Part shown: piece after piece, positions 24,198-33,910 of the stretch
How positions within the stretch are numbered: position 1 is the first letter of the stretch
Layout: each line of letters opens with the position of its first letter
Notes under the pieces: generated by a model
Told to the model about the DNA's origin: nothing
Seen by the model: only the letters and a program-made list of their open reading frames with translations
Database searches by the model: none
Program-made: the position numbers and the translations under genes
Assembly: GCF_014138605.1 (NCBI RefSeq)
Contig: NZ_JACJHX010000022.1
Location: forward strand, 1-45,526
Source: Peribacillus huizhouensis
GTDB lineage: Bacteria > Bacillota > Bacilli > Bacillales > DSM-1321
DNA: 45,526 nt
Direction of reading: 5' to 3'

Positions 24198-26450
24198 TCA
24201 CTTTATTAAAAAATCCTCTTCTGAATTACCGATAAAATACAAGCGATGTAATGGCCTTGTCATGACCACATAAAGAAGTTTGATATCTAATTCACGTTCA
24301 CGCTCATATCTTTCGTTCAAGGAAATCGCAAACACCGCATCAAACTCCAGACCTTTGGCAAGATACGAAGGCAAAATAACCAAACGTTCCTTAGGAATGG
24401 AAGCTTGTTCTTCAAGCAAGCAAACTGATGAATCAATCCCACTCAAAATATTATACACTTCGCGGCAATCATCCATTGTTTTCGCAATCACGGCAAATGT
24501 CCGCAATCCTTGCTCTTTCATTTTAGTAGTCCGCTCAAGTAGTTCTTTGCCCCATTGATCATCTTTAATTTTTATAAATGACGGTTTCTCACCATGACGA
24601 ACTACAGGCTCTACTTGAGGAAAACGATAAGGCAATAAATCCAATAGTTTATTTGCTTCATTCATAATTTCTACTGTTGTTCGATAGCTTTTTTGAAGTT
24701 CAGTGTAGGTAGCCCTGGGAAAAATGCTCCGATGGACTTCGTCCCATTCCTCTAATCCTCGATACGAATAAATTCCTTGAGCAAGATCTCCGACGAGTGT
24801 AAACATATCAGTGTCTGAAGCTGTTTTTAATGCCTGCAGCTGCATAAAACTATAATCTTGAGCTTCATCAATGACAATATTCTTCGCTCGCTTTTCTTTA
24901 TCCACTCCAAAAAGATGGGAATAAAGATAAAGAATCGCTCCTAAATCTTCAACTTCGTACTGCTTTCTTTTAATAAACTGCGATTGATATACACAAAGTC
25001 GCTCTGCTTCATGAATAGTGAAAGAATCTTTACTATATGTAACTAGTATTTCTGGATCAGAGAACAGTTCTTGATAATACTCAAAAATCGTTTTTCGTTC
25101 AAATTGTTTAAAGTAGTTTTTAACAGAATTGCGCACTTCTTTCTTAATTTCATCCTGGCGTTCTGCTTTCTTATCAAGACATTTTGTCACATATTCTCGA
25201 CGAATAGTAGGATCAATATTTTTATATAGGGCTTTCTCAATTCGAGCATCGTAGAACTTCACCACTCGCTCAAGCATTGCTTTTTTCTTAGATTTCACTT
25301 GACTTTGCAAGATTTGTTTTAATTTTTCAATCCTAGTGTATATCGGCATATACCAATATTCTTCCATTACTAACTTTTTGAATTTTTTAGCAGAATATAA
25401 GCGATACTTATCACAATAAAAATCTTCAGTTGGAACAAATCGATTTATTATGTCCATGATAAATTGATCAAGAATTCGTTTAAATTGCGAAGAACCCTTG
25501 ATATTAGACACCCAGATAGACTCTAATGTATCCTCATCATTTTTTTCAAGTAGATCGATTAGTTTTTTATCAGGAACAAGCTTTATATCACAATCAATTG
25601 CTACTTGGACATATTCAGTAAACGTAAATTGTTTTGCTTTCTCGACGCCTAACTCAGGGAGCGCCTCCGAAATATAATCGATAAATAGACGACTTGGAGC
25701 AAGAATCATCATTTGTCTTGGGTCGAACAAATCTTTGTAGTGATAAATGAAGTATGAAATCCTATGCAAGGCGATCGTAGTTTTTCCACTTCCAGCTGCT
25801 CCTTGAACGATAATTGGTTTATTTAAATCTGCTCGAATAATCTTGTTCTGTTCTTCCTGAATCGTCGAGACAATTTCTGTCAGGCGATTACTCGAACTCT
25901 TAGAAAGCGATTCTTGAAGAAGTTCATCGGTTGTCGTTAAATCAATGTCTCGGATCTCTTCTAATTTTCCGCTGTCAATCATTAATTGCCGTTTCAACGT
26001 TATATCTCCCGAGAATTTCTCCCCTTCGGCTTCATAAGTTATCGGTCCAATTCGCCCCTCGTAGTAAAGGTTTGCAATCGGCGAACGCCAATCTACAATA
26101 ATCTGCTCCTGATTTTCTCGCTGGTATAAGGATGCCTTGCCAAAATACAGAATTTCCTTTAGGCCATTTTCGTCACGTGAAAAATCGACCCGAGCAAAAT
26201 ATGGTTTACTTTTTGCTTTTCTTAAGATTTCCAACTCAGATTTGGACATATCAAAAAAATTGGCCGTTGTTAGCAATTCTGAATACCTTCCCGACTCTTG
26301 CCAATCTTCATCTCCAAATGTCTCTTGCATAATCTTCTTAAATTGATCTTTACTCGTTGCCGCAGTCTTAATAACTACGTCGATATACCGCTTCGTAAAC
26401 TCCAATCTTTCTTGTTCATGTTTAAAATCCGGATGCTGCTGCGATGTCAT
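24198..26450 (-). CDS. helD: RNA polymerase recycling ATPase HelD
   Basis: A 750-residue UvrD/Rep-like superfamily 1 ATPase of the HelD family, which pulls stalled RNA polymerase off DNA in Gram-positive bacteria. N-terminal coiled helical arm (QEREFTKRYID type, about 1-60), Walker A VQGAAGSGKTTIALHR (about 217), long helical insertion (about 330-490), Walker B VIDEAQDYSFMQL, QKSYRTT and the C-terminal LLYVVMTRPLHRLYFIG. AAAGGAG lies six bases before the ATG. The last codons ATA AAG TGA are part of an ATAAAGTGAA sequence that also forms the ends of neighbouring repeats. Confidence 0.93.
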   Translation of the reverse strand: MTSQQHPDFKHEQERLEFTKRYIDVVIKTAATSKDQFKKIMQETFGDEDWQESGRYSELLTTANFFDMSKSELEILRKAKSKPYFARVDFSRDENGLKEILYFGKASLYQRENQEQIIVDWRSPIANLYYEGRIGPITYEAEGEKFSGDITLKRQLMIDSGKLEEIRDIDLTTTDELLQESLSKSSSNRLTEIVSTIQEEQNKIIRADLNKPIIVQGAAGSGKTTIALHRISYFIYHYKDLFDPRQMMILAPSRLFIDYISEALPELGVEKAKQFTFTEYVQVAIDCDIKLVPDKKLIDLLEKNDEDTLESIWVSNIKGSSQFKRILDQFIMDIINRFVPTEDFYCDKYRLYSAKKFKKLVMEEYWYMPIYTRIEKLKQILQSQVKSKKKAMLERVVKFYDARIEKALYKNIDPTIRREYVTKCLDKKAERQDEIKKEVRNSVKNYFKQFERKTIFEYYQELFSDPEILVTYSKDSFTIHEAERLCVYQSQFIKRKQYEVEDLGAILYLYSHLFGVDKEKRAKNIVIDEAQDYSFMQLQALKTASDTDMFTLVGDLAQGIYSYRGLEEWDEVHRSIFPRATYTELQKSYRTTVEIMNEANKLLDLLPYRFPQVEPVVRHGEKPSFIKIKDDQWGKELLERTTKMKEQGLRTFAVIAKTMDDCREVYNILSGIDSSVCLLEEQASIPKERLVILPSYLAKGLEFDAVFAISLNERYERERELDIKLLYVVMTRPLHRLYFIGNSEEDFLIK

Positions 26451-26753
26451 TTTGTTCTCCTTTCATCTCTTGAAATAAGCGTCTTGACAATCGTTTGCAG
26501 CGGTGAAATGGATATTTATATTATCAGAAAACTCCGTCGAATACAAGCAGTAAACCTTTTTCATAAAAACATTGACGAACTTCACACCGAGCTTTTGTCT
26601 TCAATTTAGTCAAATCACTATGCAACTATTTTCAAATCGATAGTCGAAATTATTCCAAGAAGTTCACAATTTCTTCAATCTTAGTTTTTTCTAGTAGAAA
26701 GCAACATTTTGAAAATTTCCTTTTTGTTTTATTTTTGCTGATTATAACTCTGA
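26451..26753. other. Intergenic, nothing recognised
   Basis: 303 bases between helD and the molybdoenzyme operon, which ends here. No clear terminator, repeat or small gene was found. Confidence 0.4.
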
Positions 26754-27209
26754 TTATTGATTTTCTAAAACTGTTTTAACTGCCTTTTCGATTTCGGCAT
26801 AACCTGTACAGCGGCAAATATTTGATCCAAGCCACTCTTTAATGGTTTTATCATCAGCATCTGGATGTTGATGAATGAGTGAATGGCAGTTCATAATAAA
26901 GCCTGGCGTACAGTAACCACATTGAAACGCAAAGTTGTCAACGAAAGCTTGCTGAATAGGTGTTTTTTTCAACCCCTCTATCGTCGTAATATTTTTGCCA
27001 ATGGCTTCGACAGCGAGCATCAAACACGATTTCATTGGCCAATCATCAACATTCACCGTACATGCGCCACAGTCGCCATTTAAACAACCTGGCTTTGCCC
27101 CTGTCAAACCAAGCTTTCCTCTTATTGCATATAGCAGTGTGTCTGCTGACCGTACCGTCACCGTGCGCAAATCACCATTTACATATAATTCAATTATTTG
27201 GGATTTCAT
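26754..27209 (-). CDS. Xanthine dehydrogenase-type [2Fe-2S] subunit
   Basis: A 151-residue small subunit with two iron-sulphur clusters. The plant-ferredoxin-type cluster uses CLNGDCGACTV plus a later cysteine (KSCLML), and the helical-domain cluster uses CGYCTPG and ICRCTGY. All eight cysteines are present. It carries electrons from the molybdenum site to FAD. The start MKSQII is chosen (GGGTGTGAT upstream) over a TTG seven codons earlier. Third subunit gene of the operon, 51 bases after the FAD subunit gene. Confidence 0.93.
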   Translation of the reverse strand: MKSQIIELYVNGDLRTVTVRSADTLLYAIRGKLGLTGAKPGCLNGDCGACTVNVDDWPMKSCLMLAVEAIGKNITTIEGLKKTPIQQAFVDNFAFQCGYCTPGFIMNCHSLIHQHPDADDKTIKEWLGSNICRCTGYAEIEKAVKTVLENQ

Positions 27210-27260
27210 GCCTATCACACCCTTTTTCAATCTAGTAATTTTTTATGAATATAAAAAAAT

Positions 27261-28094
27261 TTAACTAGCTCCCAATACTTCTAAAACATCATGCAATAAA
27301 TTCCGCAATACAAAGAGTCTGTATTCTGCTGATCCTTCCACATCGTTAAGGATTGGGCCCGGTAATTCCGATAAAGCACTATTGACCCTATCCTCAATTG
27401 GCCACTCCCGATTATTTAATAAGGTCTCTACTTTCTTGGACCTAAAGGGAAATGGACATAAACCGCTCAATGCAACCCTCACTTCTTCACCGATTTTTAA
27501 AGCTGCGACCGTGATTAAAGGATAGCCAGTGTCCCATTGTTGTCGTCGTTTTATACTAACAAACGGGGCAGTAACAAACCTCTTAGCCGTTGCAACTTGG
27601 ATGAGAAACTCGCCGGTTCCCAATTGAAGCTGTTCATGAAACAAATTATTGATCGGTGACACTTTGATACCACTAGGTCCGACAATTACAACTTGACTGT
27701 CAGCTAGTAAAAACGGCAGTACAGTCTCACGGTAAAAAATTTGTGCACAAATATTGCCTCCAAGGGTGATTTTTCCACGAGAAGTGTGGTCAGCTACTTC
27801 ACTCGCCGTTTTTGTTAATAATGGAAAATGATTGGTTTCTTCAATTTTTGTAAGAGATAATGTACTTCCGATGACGAGATAATCCCCTTCAAACTGCATG
27901 ACCATGCATTCGGCAATATCTTTCAAATCAATAACCGCTTCGGTGTGAACAAGATTAATTCTTCCTAGAGTGATTAATTCCGTACCACCCGAAATAAACA
28001 TTGGCTTTTTCCTATTTTTTGCTGCAGTTTGGTAAAGATCGATCGCTTCTTTCAATGATGCTGGCTTATAATACTCAAAATCAAACGGTAACAT
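27261..28094 (-). CDS. Xanthine dehydrogenase-type FAD subunit
   Basis: A 277-residue FAD-binding middle subunit (CoxM/XdhB type). FAD-binding motifs ISGGTELITLG (about 34-45) and TLGGNICAQ (about 110), then the CO-dehydrogenase flavoprotein C-terminal domain (GLCPFPFRSKKVE). The start ATG overlaps the stop of the large subunit by one base (TAATG), so translation is coupled. Passes electrons to NAD+ or another acceptor; the acceptor cannot be told from sequence. Confidence 0.92.
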   Translation of the reverse strand: MLPFDFEYYKPASLKEAIDLYQTAAKNRKKPMFISGGTELITLGRINLVHTEAVIDLKDIAECMVMQFEGDYLVIGSTLSLTKIEETNHFPLLTKTASEVADHTSRGKITLGGNICAQIFYRETVLPFLLADSQVVIVGPSGIKVSPINNLFHEQLQLGTGEFLIQVATAKRFVTAPFVSIKRRQQWDTGYPLITVAALKIGEEVRVALSGLCPFPFRSKKVETLLNNREWPIEDRVNSALSELPGPILNDVEGSAEYRLFVLRNLLHDVLEVLGAS

Positions 28095-30421
28095 TAGCTC
28101 TTCGCCTCCTTCGTTTTCCAGATCAACTCTGGAATTAGAGGTAAATGATGAAGTGAAACTCCAGCAGCAACAGACAAGGCATTCCCTAATGCACCCGGCA
28201 TCCCTAGAAGTCCATGCTCGCCAACCCCACGTGCCCCGTACGGTGCTTCTAGGTCAGGGGTATGAACAAAATCAACAAGATATTCAGGGTTTTCTCCATA
28301 ATGAAGCGGTCGGTAAGTACGTAGTTGCGGATTCAAAACTCGACCAAGTTGATCAAAATAAAAGGTTTCTCGTCCAGCGAACGCTAAACCCATACTCATT
28401 GCACCCATCACTTGACCTAACGCTGCTTTTTTATTTAATACAGTACCAATATCAACAACCGTTGCCGCCTTCACTAGTTGATATGTAAAATCACGGCGAT
28501 CAAACTCTATTTCAACCCCATACGCAGCAACCGTCCATTCTGGTCCAGGCTTCCCTGCCCCTGTTTCAGGATCCAAATGGGTAAGATGGCGCATAATAAA
28601 ATTCCCTGTCCCGATAATTTGGCCACCGATTGAGTTTCCATTTGGATATTGATATCCATAGCAAATATCTTGAAAATGGAGCCCCATTAAAGGATTGTCA
28701 CGCAAAAATACCCGACTATCAGCTATTTCAAGATCTTCCTTCGGTGCCCTAAGTACAATTGAAGCTATCTCCCGCAACTGATTGATGACATCTTCTGCAG
28801 CTTCTAATAAGGCTCTTCCAGCCATGTAGATGCCCCTACTTGCGACAGTCTTCCAATGTTCTGGTGTTGTTTGTGTATCTACTTCCATCTTGACATGAAT
28901 GTTGTCCACATTCATCTTCAACCTTTCTGCAAGAATTTGAGCAAGTACGGTTTTTGTCCCTGTACCTATTTCTATGACTCCTGACATTAGATTTATACTG
29001 CCATCGCGATTAAACGTTAAAATCACACCTGAGGGGGCGTTTGGATCAATTGTTGAAGTTTTCCAACTGCAACTAATTCCTTTCACTCTGACCAAGCGGT
29101 TATTCATCTCCTTGACCTGTCCCTCATCCCAACTGATTAATTCTTTCAATCTAACAATACATTTCTGCAAGTCCCCAACATTACTTTGATTCAAAAGAAC
29201 CCTTGTTGGCGTTGTATGGCCTTTCATAATCGCATTTCGATAACGAAGTTCTAGAGGATCAATTTGTAATTTTTGTGCTAATAAATCCATAGTTCTTTCG
29301 ATAGCAAATGAAAGTTCTGAATGACTGAAACCGCGAAATGGGGCTGGATATGGATGATTTGTGTACATACAATAAGAATCACACCATAAATTCTCAATAT
29401 TATAAGGACCCGTACAGTCAACTGCTCCAGCTCTCGTAAGGTCAATAGCTTTATCCGAGTAAGCACCGCTATCCCATAAATAGCGAATTTCAGCTACTTT
29501 GATAATCCCAAGGTGGTCAGCTCCGAATTTTATTTTTGCATCCAAGCCGATATGGCATGGGGACATTAAAATATCTTCTTCTCTTGAATTTAATATTTTC
29601 ACCGGCAGCCCACCAACTGCTTTCGACCCTAAATAGGCAAGGATTTCAAGTTGTACCGATGCCTTGCCGCCAAATGCACCACCAACGAATGGTGTTTCCA
29701 CGATTATTTTTCCAATATCTTCATTAAAGTATTTAGCAATTAATTGTTTAACCATAAATGGGGCTTGTGATGATGTCATGATTTTGATGGTTCCATCGGG
29801 CAATATCTCTGCAATGGAACATCTAGTCTCCATCGCAACATGATCGGAAGGTGGGAATGAAAAATCTGCTTCGACAGTCGTTACACTTTCAGTCCAGCCT
29901 TTTTCCATATTACCTTTTCGGATTTTAATATGTGTTGCTATATTTGTTCCTGGAACAGGGGTGGTATGTTTTTCTTTTATATATTCCCCTAAGCGTTCAT
30001 GCACCATTGGGGCGTCCTTTTGAAACGCTTGTGTCGGCGAATGAACAACAGGCAGTAATTCATACTGGACCTTTATCCGGTCGGCTGCCTTTTTGGCCTG
30101 ACCTGGTGTATCAGCAATAACAAGAGCAATCGCTTCTCCGTGGTAGCGTACCTTATCTACAGCGAGCGGTGGTCTATCACGAATATCTTCACCAGTAAGC
30201 GGAAATTCTTCTCCAGCGAGGATCGCTTTAACGCCAGGCATATTCCTCGCCTCTATTGTGTCGATTTTAACAATCTTAGCATGGCCATATGGACTAATAA
30301 CAACTTTCCCCGAGAGCATAGTATTTGAGTGGTGGTCATGTGTGTATCTCGCTCTTCCGGTCACTTTATCCTGAGACTCCTTACGAAGGATACTTCTCCC
30401 AATAACATCCAATTTCACCAC
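28094..30421 (-). CDS. Xanthine dehydrogenase-type molybdopterin subunit
   Basis: A 775-residue catalytic subunit of the xanthine oxidase family. N-terminal a/b hammerhead domain (KVTGRARYTHDHHS), then the two molybdopterin-binding domains with VGGAFGGK (about 247), PAPFRGFSHSE (about 355) and the catalytic glutamate in GARGVGEHG (about 742). The motif AFRG/PFRG is of the xanthine dehydrogenase side and lacks the AYxCSFR loop of CO dehydrogenase. A role in hypoxanthine/xanthine oxidation is inferred from the ureide genes nearby; other purines or N-heterocycles remain possible. In the operon with XdhC and MocA. Confidence 0.92.
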   Translation of the reverse strand: MVKLDVIGRSILRKESQDKVTGRARYTHDHHSNTMLSGKVVISPYGHAKIVKIDTIEARNMPGVKAILAGEEFPLTGEDIRDRPPLAVDKVRYHGEAIALVIADTPGQAKKAADRIKVQYELLPVVHSPTQAFQKDAPMVHERLGEYIKEKHTTPVPGTNIATHIKIRKGNMEKGWTESVTTVEADFSFPPSDHVAMETRCSIAEILPDGTIKIMTSSQAPFMVKQLIAKYFNEDIGKIIVETPFVGGAFGGKASVQLEILAYLGSKAVGGLPVKILNSREEDILMSPCHIGLDAKIKFGADHLGIIKVAEIRYLWDSGAYSDKAIDLTRAGAVDCTGPYNIENLWCDSYCMYTNHPYPAPFRGFSHSELSFAIERTMDLLAQKLQIDPLELRYRNAIMKGHTTPTRVLLNQSNVGDLQKCIVRLKELISWDEGQVKEMNNRLVRVKGISCSWKTSTIDPNAPSGVILTFNRDGSINLMSGVIEIGTGTKTVLAQILAERLKMNVDNIHVKMEVDTQTTPEHWKTVASRGIYMAGRALLEAAEDVINQLREIASIVLRAPKEDLEIADSRVFLRDNPLMGLHFQDICYGYQYPNGNSIGGQIIGTGNFIMRHLTHLDPETGAGKPGPEWTVAAYGVEIEFDRRDFTYQLVKAATVVDIGTVLNKKAALGQVMGAMSMGLAFAGRETFYFDQLGRVLNPQLRTYRPLHYGENPEYLVDFVHTPDLEAPYGARGVGEHGLLGMPGALGNALSVAAGVSLHHLPLIPELIWKTKEAKS

Positions 30422-30563
30422 TCCGTTTTCTTCAAAGTTTGTATTTTACTAAGTTTCGATAATATATTCCTAGTTTACAAATATTCATTTTGTAAGTTTT
30501 AGCCGTCCGAAATTGCCAGGGCTGATCTACCATATATCAAGGCTTATCTATAAAGCTACTTAT

Positions 30564-31184
30564 CTAACTTTTCTCCATCTGCTGTTTCAAAAGTTGGTAT
30601 TCTTCTTCTGTGTCAATATCCCAAAAATGAAGATCACTTTTTATTTCAAGTTTTTTTCCTTGTTCTTTTATTTCCTCACGGATAATAGTTCGAGCTCCTT
30701 GATCACCTGTTAATTCACATAACATTGGAAAGAGACTCTTTGCAAAAAGTACTGGTGGCTTTACTATTCCTTCATGTGTGAAAGAAATATAAGAAACAAT
30801 TTGTGAGATTTTAAATTCATCAATTAAGCGATTTATCATCTGGCTCGTTACAAAGGGCTGATCTGCTAGTAAGACAACCACGCCAGCAGCACCCAGTTCA
30901 GCCGCCACCCTTACCCCTGCTTTAAGTGAAGCACTTTGGCCTTGATTAGCTTTTAAGCATTCCAAATAACTCCAACCCTTGATTTTCGAAAAAGGAGCCA
31001 ACCATTTAAGGGAATCTCCCTTTCGAGTAATAGCAATTGTGTAATCTAATTTCGACTCAAGCGCCGCCCTGAAAGCCATACTTCCTATGAATTGATTACC
31101 AACTGGTAAGTTAAGCTTAGCTCTGCCCATTCTGCTACTTTTACCTGCCGCTAGATAAATTCCCACTAAACCAGAATGATTCAT
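30564..31184 (-). CDS. MocA-like molybdenum cofactor nucleotidyltransferase
   Basis: 206 residues with the NTP-transferase signature IYLAAGKSSRMGRAKLNL at the N-terminus and LLADQPFVTS near residue 95. Family members (MocA, PucB) add CMP to molybdopterin to form the cytosine dinucleotide cofactor used by xanthine-dehydrogenase-type enzymes. Its ATG overlaps the stop of the xdhC gene (ATGA), and 142 bases separate it from the large subunit gene. Confidence 0.9.
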   Translation of the reverse strand: MNHSGLVGIYLAAGKSSRMGRAKLNLPVGNQFIGSMAFRAALESKLDYTIAITRKGDSLKWLAPFSKIKGWSYLECLKANQGQSASLKAGVRVAAELGAAGVVVLLADQPFVTSQMINRLIDEFKISQIVSYISFTHEGIVKPPVLFAKSLFPMLCELTGDQGARTIIREEIKEQGKKLEIKSDLHFWDIDTEEEYQLLKQQMEKS

Positions 31185-32176
31185 ACATACTCCACTCTTT
31201 TACGAACCGGTTTTCTCCATACTTCAATCATTTCAGCTAAAACACTAATTGCAATCTCAAATGGACCTTTAGCCCCAATCGGCAAGCCAATAGGCGAATG
31301 AATCCAATCTGGAAGGTTTTCACACTTAAGAAGCCGTTTTGTTCTTTCTTTTGGTCCTAAAATACCTAAGTACCTTATCTTTTTATCTATTAATGACAAA
31401 AGAATTTGTTGGTCCCGTTGAAAGTGATGCGACATAATAACAACAAAGGCATCAGAAGAAATCGAGATAGTTTTCATAAGTTCAGTTGGAAAGCCAACAA
31501 AAAGCTGATCCGCATCTGGAAAATTCCTTTTCTGACAGAACTCTTCCCGCCAATCACACACAGTTACAGAAAAACCAGCTTCTGCGGCTAGAGAAATGAG
31601 CGGTTTAGCATCAGGACCTGCACCGAACACAATTAAATGTGGTTTCGGCTGATAAGTATGTTGAAAAATTGGCTGATCTGCCATAACTCCGCTTTTTACA
31701 TCAAAATTTATTTCAGGTATTTGACCTGACCACTTACCAAATGCCTTATCTTTACTTGGGATAAAGAGATACTCCCCTACTTCTGAATACTTTTTCAACA
31801 AGACTACTTTTTGATTGGAATTTAGCAATTGCTTTACTAATATGAAATCTTTTTGAACTTTTCCATTGACTGGCTCAAGCAATATATCAATTGTTCCATT
31901 ACAGCCAGCCCCTTGGCCCCACGCTAAATCTGTTTCTTCGCTCATATCGTACTGAAGCAAAATAGCTTTTTGTTTTTTCAACACTTCTTGTGCTTGAATC
32001 GCTAAATCTGTTTCTAAGCAACCAGCACTTAACATGCCTATTTGAGTTCCGTCTTCAAAAATAAGCATCTGAGAACCTTCTTTTTTATAGGCCGATCCTG
32101 CAACACGAATAACGGTCGCCAATGCTTTATTCCTTGTATCGCCAATCATTTCTAATACTCGGTAAATATCTTCCAT
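31181..32176 (-). CDS. XdhC-type molybdoenzyme maturation protein
   Basis: A 331-residue XdhC/CoxI family chaperone that sulfurates and inserts the cofactor. N-terminal XdhC domain (TVIRVAGSAYKKEGSQMLI, GMLSAGCLETDL, WGQGAGCNGTIDILL) and C-terminal Rossmann domain (HLIVFGAGPDAKPLISLA, GILGPKERTKRLL, SPIGLPIGAKGPFEIAISVLAEM). The start MEDIYRV is chosen because GGGGGAATT lies just upstream; a longer frame from 32194 runs through it. First gene of the molybdoenzyme operon. Confidence 0.92.
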   Translation of the reverse strand: MEDIYRVLEMIGDTRNKALATVIRVAGSAYKKEGSQMLIFEDGTQIGMLSAGCLETDLAIQAQEVLKKQKAILLQYDMSEETDLAWGQGAGCNGTIDILLEPVNGKVQKDFILVKQLLNSNQKVVLLKKYSEVGEYLFIPSKDKAFGKWSGQIPEINFDVKSGVMADQPIFQHTYQPKPHLIVFGAGPDAKPLISLAAEAGFSVTVCDWREEFCQKRNFPDADQLFVGFPTELMKTISISSDAFVVIMSHHFQRDQQILLSLIDKKIRYLGILGPKERTKRLLKCENLPDWIHSPIGLPIGAKGPFEIAISVLAEMIEVWRKPVRKRVEYV

Positions 32177-32194
32177 ATAATTCCCCCATCTCAT

Positions 32195-32368
32195 ACAAAA
32201 CTCCTATGGCGTTAAAACTCCACCATTTCCTTTGAAGGGTCCAGCCTGTACATACAAAAAGGTTCTAACCTATTTATATTCACGATTACCCTATTCCTAG
32301 AATGAATAGTTTTTTTCTTAACATGATCATATACATATAAAAAAAGACCTTGTAAAGGGAGGAAAAGC
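32195..32368. promoter_or_regulatory. Divergent control region of xdhC operon and cotA
   Basis: 174 bases with a small palindrome AGGTT-CT-AACCT at 32264-32275 that could be an operator. No clear sigma factor consensus was settled; B. subtilis cotA is a late sporulation gene. Confidence 0.35.
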
Positions 32369-33910
32369 ATGAAATTAAGAAAATTTGTAGATCCTCTGCC
32401 AATTCCGCCTGTATTAAAGCCGTCTAGGCGATCAGAGAATTATACGTATTATGAAGTGTCCATGAAGGAATCAAAGCAAGCTATTCATCGTGACATGCCG
32501 GAAACGACCATTTGGGGTTATGAAGGCATGTATCCAGGGCCAACGATTGAAGTCGTCCAAGGCGAAAAGGTATATGTTAAGTGGATAAATGATTTACCGG
32601 TTCACCATCTTTTTCCGATTGATCACACCGTACATGGAGCTGAAAAAGAAATTCCTAATGTAAGAACAGTTGTCCACCTTCACGGCGGTCGAACAGAGCC
32701 GGATAGTGACGGTTATCCCGATGCATGGTTCTCAAAAGGATTCGACGAATTCGGTTCATTTTTTCAAAAAAGGGTTTATGAATATGATAATCAGCAAAGC
32801 TCTCGTGCACTTTGGTATCATGATCATGCGATCGGGTTAACACGATTAAATATTTATGCCGGTTTGGCAGGACTTTATTTAATCCGTGATTGGCATGAGG
32901 GATCGTTAAACCTTCCAAGTGGCAAATATGAGGTTCCTTTATTACTTCAGGATCGTTCATTTAAGGAAGATGGATCTTTAGCCTATCCAGAGCATCCTAA
33001 GGACAATGTTTCTGGGATATCCCCTTCAATAATCCCTTCTTTTTTTGGTGATTCAATAGTTGTAAATGGGAAAGTTTGGCCGTATCTTGAAGTGGAGCCA
33101 CGTAAGTATCGATTTCGTTTATTAAATGCAGCGAACGCACGCTTCTTTCACTTAACATTGGATTCAGGTCAGTTATTTTACCAAATTGGCACGGATAGTG
33201 GCTTCCTTGAACATTCAATTGGGGTGAAATCATTGTTGCTTGCACCCGCAGAACGCTTAGATGTGATCATTGATTTTTCAAATCTTATCGGTAAAATGAT
33301 TACACTAAAAAATGATGCCCCCACTCATTTTCCAATTGGAGATCCTGTTGATCCAGATACAACAGGGATTATTATGCAATTTCAAGTTACAAAACCGCTT
33401 TCCAATATCGATACAAGCGTTATACCTTCCTTTATGGGTCCTATTAATTGGCTAGCTGAACATACTGCAAGAAATGATAGATATCTACAATTAAGTGAGG
33501 AGAAGGACCAGTACGGGAGACCCTTATTCCTTCTTGATCAAAAAAAATGGGATGATCCTATTACTGAAAATCCACATGTTGGTTCGACTGAGATTTGGAA
33601 TTTTATTAATACGGACGAGGATGACCACCCCATCCACATCCATCTTGTTCAATTTCAATTGCTTGACCGACGCTCTTTCGATGTGAATCATTTTAAGCAA
33701 ACAAAGCAAATCAAATACACGAGTCGCCCTTTTCCACCTCATCCCGGGGAACGAGGCTGGAAAGATACAATTCGTTGTCCACCTGGTCAGATTACCCGTG
33801 TTATCATTCCATTTTTCCCTTACACAGGTCAATATGTGTGGCATTGCCATATGCTCGAGCATGAAGATTATGAAATGATGCGGCCCTACCGCGTCCTTCC
33901 ACCGAGTTAA
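32369..33910 (+). CDS. cotA: CotA-type multicopper oxidase (spore coat laccase/bilirubin oxidase)
   Basis: A 513-residue laccase, the same length as B. subtilis CotA and with its motifs in order: PIPPVLKPS, PGPTIEV, HLHGG (about 103), WYHDHA (about 150), NGKVWPYLEVEPRKYRFRLLNAAN, HPIHIHL (about 419), WHCHMLEHEDYEMM (about 490). All four copper-binding histidine motifs and the type-1 methionine (M following LEHEDYE) are present. No signal peptide, as expected for a coat protein made in the mother cell. GGGAGG precedes the ATG by six bases. Its stop TAA overlaps the stop of the convergent FUSC gene. Confidence 0.93.
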   Translation: MKLRKFVDPLPIPPVLKPSRRSENYTYYEVSMKESKQAIHRDMPETTIWGYEGMYPGPTIEVVQGEKVYVKWINDLPVHHLFPIDHTVHGAEKEIPNVRTVVHLHGGRTEPDSDGYPDAWFSKGFDEFGSFFQKRVYEYDNQQSSRALWYHDHAIGLTRLNIYAGLAGLYLIRDWHEGSLNLPSGKYEVPLLLQDRSFKEDGSLAYPEHPKDNVSGISPSIIPSFFGDSIVVNGKVWPYLEVEPRKYRFRLLNAANARFFHLTLDSGQLFYQIGTDSGFLEHSIGVKSLLLAPAERLDVIIDFSNLIGKMITLKNDAPTHFPIGDPVDPDTTGIIMQFQVTKPLSNIDTSVIPSFMGPINWLAEHTARNDRYLQLSEEKDQYGRPLFLLDQKKWDDPITENPHVGSTEIWNFINTDEDDHPIHIHLVQFQLLDRRSFDVNHFKQTKQIKYTSRPFPPHPGERGWKDTIRCPPGQITRVIIPFFPYTGQYVWHCHMLEHEDYEMMRPYRVLPPS